Positions 6,624-13,016 of a stretch of DNA of 19,213 bases are shown in pieces. The position numbers and the translations under genes were made by a program. The notes below the pieces were generated by a model. That model was given only the letters and a program-made list of their open reading frames with translations. It ran no database searches and had not been told where the DNA came from. Each line of letters opens with the position of its first letter. Position 1 is the first letter of the stretch. The stretch comes from Bacteroidales bacterium UBA1797 (GTDB lineage Bacteria > Bacteroidota > Bacteroidia > Bacteroidales > VadinHA17), in NCBI GenBank assembly GCA_002319885.1, contig DCFT01000118.1:4177-23389 (forward strand). Direction: 5' to 3'.

Positions 6624-9197
6624 ATGAATGTATTTCTGAAAATAGGGAAACTGATTGCAGTGCTGATCTTCACTGTTTCAATTATTCTCCTTTCTGCCTC
6701 TTTCCTGTTAAAAGACAAGGTTGGATTCATAATTCTTAAATCTCTCAATAAGAATCTGTCGACCAAACTTGATGTTGGTTCCTACAGGCTATCATTTTTA
6801 AGAAAATTCCCAAAAGCTTCCCTTGAACTGAAAGATGTGCTTGTACATTCATCTTCAGGTTTCAATCAGGCTGAATTCACAGGTATAAATACCGATACAC
6901 TCCTCTCAGCCCGGAATGTTTCTGTAGAATTTAAAATAACCGATATCCTGAAAGGAATTTACACCATTGAGCGTATTAGTGCAAGATACGGGAAAGCAAA
7001 TTTCTTTATTGATACCAAAGGACGGGTAAATTATAGTATAACCGTAAAAAGCAATAACACAAGCACGAATGAAACTACCATAGATCTGCAAAGAATAAAT
7101 ATTTCTGATATAAGCACCTACTATAATAACCTTGAGGCCCATCTGATATTAACCGGCGACATTAATTCGGGGAGACTTAAAAGCAGGATATCTGGTAATA
7201 ATATCGATTTTACTGCAGGCTCTGATATGCAGATAAATCGATTTCAGCTCTATAACTTCATAATTGACAAACCTGTTGAAACTAAACTCGATTTAGTTCT
7301 TCTGAGCTCTAAAAGCGGCATAAAATTTAAAAAAGGAGTTATAAAGATTGATAATTATGATTTAGGGATTGAAGGATTTGTTTCCGCTGATGATATTCTT
7401 GATCTTAATTTAACAGGGAATAATTTAGATCTCGCCAGAATACGTAATTATCTGCCCGAAAAGTACATGAAGTTAGTTGCAGACTATGACCCTTCCGGTA
7501 AAATGGTTGTAAGCAGTAAAATAAAGGGGCTGCTGAACCGTACATCAACTCCCCATATTGAAATCGACTGGCATCTCAGGAATGGCCGCATTTCATATAA
7601 AAAATCCAATGTGACCTTTAAGAATCTTTCTTTTGACGGTCATTTTACAAATGGCTATGGCAACCGGTCAGAAACCAGTTCTCTTTCAATCAAAGACTTT
7701 AAAGCAAAGCTTGGATCTTCTGACTATACAGGATCTCTTAACCTGAAAGAATTTAACAGCCCACTTATTGATCTTGCTCTGAAAGGAAGGGTTTTCCCGG
7801 GTGAGCTGAAGGAGTTTTTCAATCTAAAGGATATCTCAACAGCTGAAGGTTCTGTTGACCTTGACCTTAAAATCGTAAATAGCAAATGGCCGGGGAAGAG
7901 TTTTTCACTTAACAATATTGTTGATTTGAAACCTGAAGCCAAAATGACATTCAATGCATTCACTTTAGGACTTAAAAACGATAAATTTTTAATCAGCAAA
8001 ACAAATGGTGATCTGATAATCGAAAACTCAATAAAGGCAAAGGATGTTCAATTTAATTTTAAAGGACAAAACATTAAAGTTGACGGAGAATTCAGGAATC
8101 TGGCCGAATGGCTCTCGGGCAAATCTGTGAAGATGACTGCAAAAGCTAATGTTGCTTTCGACAAGTTAACCCCTGAAGCTTTCTTTGCCTCAAATAATAC
8201 CCACGGGAATTCAGATAACAGCAAAAAAGCAATTTCGATGCCTGGAGATATTGTTCTGGATATAAATTTCAGAATTGACAGTTTAACCTATAAGACTTTC
8301 TCATCTGCGAAAATTGAAGGGTCCCTTCTTTACGAGCCTAGACAATTTATCTTTAAATCATTAAATATGCATTCATTAAATGGGATGATCTCAGGTAATT
8401 GTTTCTTCCTTCAGAATAAAAACAAATCTATAATTGCAAAAGGAGTCTTTAATGTAAAAGACATCGATGTAAATAAAGCTTTTAATACTTTTCATAATTT
8501 CGGGCAAAGCTTTCTGAAAGCAGAGAATATCAGAGGAAATCTTTCCGGCACACTCTCTCTATTGCTTCCATTGGATTCAGTATTGAATTACAGCATGAAA
8601 ACACTTACTGCCGAAGGTAATTATCATCTCGTGAACGGAGCACTTATAAATTTTGATCCTGTGAAGCAATTATCTTCATTCATTGCACTTTCAGAGCTGG
8701 AAAATATTAATTTTGAGCAGCTTGATAATAACTTTTTCATCAGAGACAATTTTCTGTATATTCCCCAGATGGAAGTGAAATCATCTGCTGCTGATCTATC
8801 CGTTAACGGGAAACATAGTTTTGACAACGATTATGAATATCATGTCAAAATACTTTTATCTCAGATTCTGTCAAAAAAAAGAATAAAAAACAAAAGCAAT
8901 GTCACCGAGTTTGGTGTTGTTGAAGATGATGGGCTTGGCCGTACTTCATTATTGTTAAAAATTATTGGCAAAGGAGATGTGGCCAAAGTTGGATACGACA
9001 TGAAAGCAGCAGGTACGGAGGTAAAAAATAATATGAAAAAGGAAAAGCAGACTCTAAAGACAATTCTTAAACAGGAATATGGCTGGTATAAGAACGATTC
9101 TACAATAAATCAAAAGCCTGCTGAGAAGAAAACCCGGTTCAGGATTACCTGGGAAGATGGCGATACTATAAAGACAAATTCACACTCTCCGGAATGA
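6624..9197 (+). CDS. AsmA-family protein (large inner-membrane-anchored envelope protein)
   Basis: 857 residues. A single N-terminal membrane segment at about 8-29 follows the start, then a long periplasmic region of repeated beta-strand character. The N-terminal block (KVGFIILKSLNKNLSTKLDV through SYRLSFLRKFPKASLELKDV) is characteristic of AsmA proteins. Residues about 660-745 match the AsmA-like C-terminal region: GNYHLVNGALINFDPVKQL, then IPQMEVKSSAADLSVNGKHS. AsmA relatives such as TamB and YhdP are thought to form grooves that move lipid between membranes or to assist envelope assembly. This protein probably acts there, but its cargo is not known. The last 50 residues are charged and look disordered. 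A sensor kinase gene follows 55 bases later and may be co-transcribed. Confidence 0.8.
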   Translation: MNVFLKIGKLIAVLIFTVSIILLSASFLLKDKVGFIILKSLNKNLSTKLDVGSYRLSFLRKFPKASLELKDVLVHSSSGFNQAEFTGINTDTLLSARNVSVEFKITDILKGIYTIERISARYGKANFFIDTKGRVNYSITVKSNNTSTNETTIDLQRINISDISTYYNNLEAHLILTGDINSGRLKSRISGNNIDFTAGSDMQINRFQLYNFIIDKPVETKLDLVLLSSKSGIKFKKGVIKIDNYDLGIEGFVSADDILDLNLTGNNLDLARIRNYLPEKYMKLVADYDPSGKMVVSSKIKGLLNRTSTPHIEIDWHLRNGRISYKKSNVTFKNLSFDGHFTNGYGNRSETSSLSIKDFKAKLGSSDYTGSLNLKEFNSPLIDLALKGRVFPGELKEFFNLKDISTAEGSVDLDLKIVNSKWPGKSFSLNNIVDLKPEAKMTFNAFTLGLKNDKFLISKTNGDLIIENSIKAKDVQFNFKGQNIKVDGEFRNLAEWLSGKSVKMTAKANVAFDKLTPEAFFASNNTHGNSDNSKKAISMPGDIVLDINFRIDSLTYKTFSSAKIEGSLLYEPRQFIFKSLNMHSLNGMISGNCFFLQNKNKSIIAKGVFNVKDIDVNKAFNTFHNFGQSFLKAENIRGNLSGTLSLLLPLDSVLNYSMKTLTAEGNYHLVNGALINFDPVKQLSSFIALSELENINFEQLDNNFFIRDNFLYIPQMEVKSSAADLSVNGKHSFDNDYEYHVKILLSQILSKKRIKNKSNVTEFGVVEDDGLGRTSLLLKIIGKGDVAKVGYDMKAAGTEVKNNMKKEKQTLKTILKQEYGWYKNDSTINQKPAEKKTRFRITWEDGDTIKTNSHSPE

Positions 9198-9252
9198 GAA
9201 AACCTGTTTTAAAATAAGTAAATGAGCTAATCATTAACAGATACCACCACAA

Positions 9253-10410
9253 TTGAAGATTTTCCGTCATAAAACTTTCTGGAAGTTGTTTTTACTTCTT
9301 TTTGCTATATTACTTGGTATGGGATCGCTAATCTATACTCAGTTCCTTGTTTCGAAACTGAAGGTAGAAGAACGGAAAAGTATTGAATTGTGGGCTGAAG
9401 CAACTAAGCTGATATCGCTTCCCGATACCCTCCAGAATGTTGAGTTTCTTTCTACAATTATCGAAAACAATACTACGGTACCAGTAATTCTTACTGATGA
9501 ATCAGACAGCATCATCTCTTTCAGAAATTTTGACCAGCATAAATCAGGCGATTTCAAGTATATCAGGAATCAACTTAAAAAGATGAAGGAGAGTAACAAT
9601 CCTATTATTAATAAATTTGAAAATGGACATTTTAACCTTATTTATTATAAAGATAGTACCATACTTTCAATGCTTATCTATTACCCTTATATACAATTGG
9701 GGCTGATTATCCTGTTCATCATGGTATCATATCTTGCCTTTAGTTCCTCAAGGAAAGCGGAACAAAACCAGGTATGGGTAGGAATGTCGAAAGAGACTGC
9801 TCATCAACTTGGTACTCCGACAACTTCTCTGGCAGGTTGGATTGAGATTCTGCAAAATAATTACCCTGAGATAACAATATCCGGGGAGCTTGCACGCGAT
9901 GTTGAAAGGCTCGAGAAGGTGACCGAAAGATTTTCAAGGATCGGATCAAAACCATCGCTCTTAAACGAAAACATTGTACCAATAATTTCGCGCACAGTAG
10001 ATTATCTTAAATCGAGAACATCATCAAAAATTAAGTTCATTGATGAATATAATGTCAGAAATGAGGTTATTGTACCTGTCAATTCCGCTTTGTTTGAATG
10101 GGTGATTGAGAATGTTTCCAAGAATGCGATCGATGCAATGGAGGGAATCGGGGAGCTGACTATACATCTTGCCGATACAGAGAAACATGCAATGATAGAT
10201 ATATCTGATACCGGAAAGGGAATTCCAAAGTCGGCTTTTAAAAAGATATTTAATCCCGGGTTCACTACCAAACAAAGAGGATGGGGATTAGGTCTTTCTC
10301 TTGCAAAAAGAATAATTGAAGAATATCATAATGGAAAGATATTTGTCAGGCATTCAGAAGTTGGTAAAGGATCGTGTATCAGAATTGTTCTGAACAAGGG
10401 TAAATTCTAA
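9253..10410 (+). CDS. Membrane sensor histidine kinase (TTG start)
   Basis: 385 residues. Membrane helices are at about 11-29 and 144-164, enclosing a 114-residue extracytoplasmic sensor with no recognised domain. The phospho-accepting site is the Bacteroidota-type GMSKETAHQLGTP (177-189) with His184. The ATPase half has the N box (N287 and N291 in WVIENVSKNAIDAM), DTGKGIP (319-325) and GWGLGLSLAKRI (343-354). All catalytic motifs are intact. The start is TTG: a TAA lies in frame 18 bases upstream, no ATG lies between, and the first ATG (residue 23) would remove most of the first helix. No response regulator gene is adjacent, so it is an orphan. It follows the AsmA gene, but a functional link is only a guess. 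Confidence 0.85.
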   Translation: MKIFRHKTFWKLFLLLFAILLGMGSLIYTQFLVSKLKVEERKSIELWAEATKLISLPDTLQNVEFLSTIIENNTTVPVILTDESDSIISFRNFDQHKSGDFKYIRNQLKKMKESNNPIINKFENGHFNLIYYKDSTILSMLIYYPYIQLGLIILFIMVSYLAFSSSRKAEQNQVWVGMSKETAHQLGTPTTSLAGWIEILQNNYPEITISGELARDVERLEKVTERFSRIGSKPSLLNENIVPIISRTVDYLKSRTSSKIKFIDEYNVRNEVIVPVNSALFEWVIENVSKNAIDAMEGIGELTIHLADTEKHAMIDISDTGKGIPKSAFKKIFNPGFTTKQRGWGLGLSLAKRIIEEYHNGKIFVRHSEVGKGSCIRIVLNKGKF

Positions 10411-10414
10411 TTAG

Positions 10415-10422
10415 TATATTTG
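10415..10422 (+). promoter_or_regulatory. Predicted -7 box TATATTTG immediately before the U32 gene
   Basis: TATATTTG is a full match to TAnnTTTG, followed by CAACCCATT, a common extension in strong Bacteroidota promoters. It lies only nine bases before the ATG at 10432, so transcription would begin within a few bases of the start codon. The -33 region is poor (TTCTG at 10388-10392, spacer 22). The box starts four bases after the stop of the kinase gene. Confidence 0.55.
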
Positions 10423-10431
10423 CAACCCATT

Positions 10432-11685
10432 ATGAAGAGAAGCGATATTGAGATTATGGCTCCCGCAGGATCTTATGAGTCGTTAATTGCGGCGATTCAG
10501 GGAGGTGCTGACTCAGTTTATTTCGGAGTTGAACAACTCAATATGAGGGCTGCCTCATCAAATAATTTCACAGTTGATGACCTGAGGAAAATTGCTTCAA
10601 TCTGTAAAAAAAACAAGCTTAAAAGTTATCTTACGGTTAATGTGGTTGTATATGACCACGAAATTGAACAAATGCATGCAATAATTGATGCAGCTGTTGA
10701 AAGCGGTATCACAGCCGTTGTAGCTTCAGATCTGTCAGTGATAAAATATGCATCTGTTGCAGGAATTGAGATTCACCTATCAACACAACTGAATATCACT
10801 AATATAGAGGCGCTGAAATTTTATGCTCAATGGGCCGATGTAGTAGTTTTAGCCCGCGAATTAAATCTTGAACAGGTAGCTCACATTTACAGCAATATCA
10901 GGGAACAGAATATAAGAGGACCAAAGGGAGATCTCATAAAAATTGAAATGTTTGCACATGGGGCTTTGTGTATGGCCATTTCGGGTAAATGCTATTTAAG
11001 CCTCCATGAAAATAACAAATCTGCCAACCGGGGTGAATGTTACCAGACTTGTCGCAAATCTTACCTGGCTACTAATATGGAATCGGGATATGAACTCGAG
11101 ATAGATAATAAATATATTATGTCGCCCAAAGATCTTTGTACAATCGGATTCCTCGATAAAATGATTGATGCCGGCGTGAGAGTTCTAAAGATTGAAGGAA
11201 GAGCCAGGTCGGCAGAATATGTAAAAGAAGTATCTTCTTGTTACAGTGAAGCATTATGTGCAATTGAAGATGGCACATTCAGTGAAGAAAAAACCGCGGA
11301 ATGGAGAACAAGACTTTCGACAGTTTTTAACAGAGGATTCTGGGATGGTTATTATCTTGGGCAGACTCTGGGCGAATGGAACACAAATTATGGTTCAAGT
11401 GCAACTAAGAGAAAAGTTTATATCGGAAAGATTACAAACTATTTTAAAAAACTTAATGTTGCTGAAATCAAACTTGAAAACGGGGATCTTGGCAAAGGGG
11501 ATATAATACTAATTACAGGACCTACAACAGGTGTTGTGGAATATGTGGCGGATGAGATCAGGGTAGACCTTAACATGTCTGAGAAGGCCTTTAAAGGTGA
11601 AGTGTGTTCAATAAAGACTCCAGATTATCTAAGAAGATCCGATAAGGTTTACAAATTGGTCGATTCGAAAGAGATTATACCATAA
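10432..11685 (+). CDS. U32-family protein, probably tRNA 5-hydroxyuridine modification protein TrhP-like
   Basis: 417 residues from the ATG at 10432. A TTG at 10420 is in frame but sits within the -7 box, so ATG is preferred. The U32 signature EMFAHGALCMAISGKCYLS is at 172-190. Cysteines C180, C187, C203 and C207 fit the four ligands of the iron-sulfur cluster in this family. The N-terminal APAGSYESLIAAIQGGADSV strand is standard. Members include TrhP (YegQ), which hydroxylates uridine 34 of tRNA using prephenate, RlhA for 23S rRNA, and the UbiU/UbiV pair. Length and the RGECYQTCRKSY segment are closest to my memory of TrhP, but paralogue assignment needs a tree. The older label 'peptidase U32 / collagenase' is probably wrong. 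It converges on selU across a hairpin cluster. Confidence 0.8.
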   Translation: MKRSDIEIMAPAGSYESLIAAIQGGADSVYFGVEQLNMRAASSNNFTVDDLRKIASICKKNKLKSYLTVNVVVYDHEIEQMHAIIDAAVESGITAVVASDLSVIKYASVAGIEIHLSTQLNITNIEALKFYAQWADVVVLARELNLEQVAHIYSNIREQNIRGPKGDLIKIEMFAHGALCMAISGKCYLSLHENNKSANRGECYQTCRKSYLATNMESGYELEIDNKYIMSPKDLCTIGFLDKMIDAGVRVLKIEGRARSAEYVKEVSSCYSEALCAIEDGTFSEEKTAEWRTRLSTVFNRGFWDGYYLGQTLGEWNTNYGSSATKRKVYIGKITNYFKKLNVAEIKLENGDLGKGDIILITGPTTGVVEYVADEIRVDLNMSEKAFKGEVCSIKTPDYLRRSDKVYKLVDSKEIIP

Positions 11686-11720
11686 TTACTTCGCACCTAT
11701 CTTTCTAAAGTATTTTGTTT

Positions 11721-11774
11721 GGGGTGTAGAAACCCCCTGTCCCGCCGAAGCGGGACATCCCCCTAAAGGGGGGA
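11721..11774. terminator. Cluster of three GC-rich hairpins between convergent genes
   Basis: Three adjacent stems: GGGGT 11721-11725 with ACCCC 11732-11736; GTCCCGC 11739-11745 with GCGGGAC 11750-11756 (loop CGAA); and TCCCCC 11758-11763 with GGGGGA 11769-11774. The block is far richer in G and C than its surroundings and lies between the 3' ends of the U32 and selU genes. It probably serves as a two-way terminator. Its form suggests a dispersed repeat, which only a whole-genome count can show. The rest of 11686-11844 shows nothing else. Confidence 0.6.
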
Positions 11775-11844
11775 ATAAACTGTGGAAGTAATAATATTTG
11801 TACTTGTAGGGAAAAATTACGGGGCAATGAAATAGGGGGTCAAA

Positions 11845-12882
11845 TTAAGTCCATTTTATTCTGTCAGCAGCCTCTGAAACTTTCAAAGCATTTGATTCAA
11901 CATCGTCAGTATCGGAATTGACATAAATAATATTCTTAGAATCTTTTTTCTTAAGTCCGAAAAGATATGCCTTATCATAATAAAAAAGAACTATTTCGAT
12001 TGCTTTCGCAAAATCTCTCCTTTCAACAGCATCTATTGCATCTTTTGTTTTGTCGCCTCCCAGTCTCTTACTTATCTTTCCCAGCGAAGATATAAGTGCT
12101 TCAGGAGGATAAGCCGAGTATTCCTCCATTAGTCGAGGTATTCTCGAATTTACATCCATCATAAGAACAATTGTCGGTGAAGACTGCATCCTCAGATATA
12201 AAGATTCCGGCATGAAAACCGACCCAATATTCCTGCTTTCGTCTTCAACCCAAAAAGGAAGATCATTATTTAAAGCTCTAAGGCGATTGAAAAATAAATT
12301 ACCAAAATATTCACTTGTTGGCTGAGCCGGCTCTCCAAGGGCACCGAAAGCGGAACCCTTATGATTTGCAAGCTTCTCAAGATCGATGACCTGCTTCCCC
12401 GACGATTTAAGATATCTGAGTATATGTGTTTTACTGCTTCCCGTCATTCCTCCCAAGACAATCATTTTTCTTTTTTCGGATAAACTTTCCAGTACAGCCC
12501 GTCGATATGACTTATAACCTCCTTCCAGCACACTTGCCTCAATATCACCCAGTGAAAAGAGCCAGGCCATTGTTTCAGATCTCATGCCCCCTCTCCAGCA
12601 ATGAACAAGTAGTTTCCCGCCTTCAGCTATCTTCTGACCCTGTTCAAACTTGGATGCAAGAGCCGGCCCCGAGTGTTTCAGACCTTCTTTAATTGCAGAC
12701 AAACGACCTTCTTTTTTATATTTCGTACCCACAGCTTCCCTTTCTTTATCGTCGAAAAGAGGAATATTATATGCACCGGGTATATGACCAAAATTGAATT
12801 CTGACGGAGATCTGACATCCACAACCGGTATTGTCTCCAATAGTTCCAGAAACTTTAATATGTTAACTTTTTGAATTGCCAT
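11845..12882 (-). CDS. selU: tRNA 2-selenouridine synthase (rhodanese / P-loop fusion)
   Basis: 345 residues, the usual length. The N-terminal rhodanese domain starts VVDVRSPSEF (20-29) with the HIPGAYNIPLFDD segment at 33-45, and carries the catalytic Cys95 in HCWRGGMRS (94-102). The C-terminal half has the P-loop GGMTGSSKT (144-152), then HKGSAFG (174-180) and EPAQPTSEYF (184-193), all typical of SelU/MnmH. The enzyme geranylates 2-thiouridine 34 of certain tRNAs and then replaces sulfur with selenium from selenophosphate, so the host should carry selD; it is not in this window. It converges on the U32 gene. ATG at 12880-12882 is the natural start. No good -7 box was found upstream, where an inverted repeat lies. 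Confidence 0.93.
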   Translation of the reverse strand: MAIQKVNILKFLELLETIPVVDVRSPSEFNFGHIPGAYNIPLFDDKEREAVGTKYKKEGRLSAIKEGLKHSGPALASKFEQGQKIAEGGKLLVHCWRGGMRSETMAWLFSLGDIEASVLEGGYKSYRRAVLESLSEKRKMIVLGGMTGSSKTHILRYLKSSGKQVIDLEKLANHKGSAFGALGEPAQPTSEYFGNLFFNRLRALNNDLPFWVEDESRNIGSVFMPESLYLRMQSSPTIVLMMDVNSRIPRLMEEYSAYPPEALISSLGKISKRLGGDKTKDAIDAVERRDFAKAIEIVLFYYDKAYLFGLKKKDSKNIIYVNSDTDDVESNALKVSEAADRIKWT

Positions 12883-12916
12883 GATTTATTCCTGTAAAAG
12901 ATCTCTTGGTATTGCC

Positions 12917-12999
12917 TTGTGAAATCATTTGTGTTCCATTGTGGTTAAATAACTTTTCCCACCACAAATGGACATGAAGTGAATCACGAAGGTTCACAA
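12917..12999. repeat. Imperfect inverted repeat of the CACAAA type between selU and the hybrid sensor gene
   Basis: TTGTGAA at 12917-12923 through GTGGT at 12941-12945 is matched by ACCAC from 12961 to TTCACAA at 12993-12999, with an insertion in the right arm. The arms read like intergenic text rich in TTTGTG / CACAAA. On the minus strand it begins 17 bases after the hybrid sensor stop and may help end that transcript. Confidence 0.55.
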
Positions 13000-13016
13000 A
13001 GAATTTTTAAGATAAC

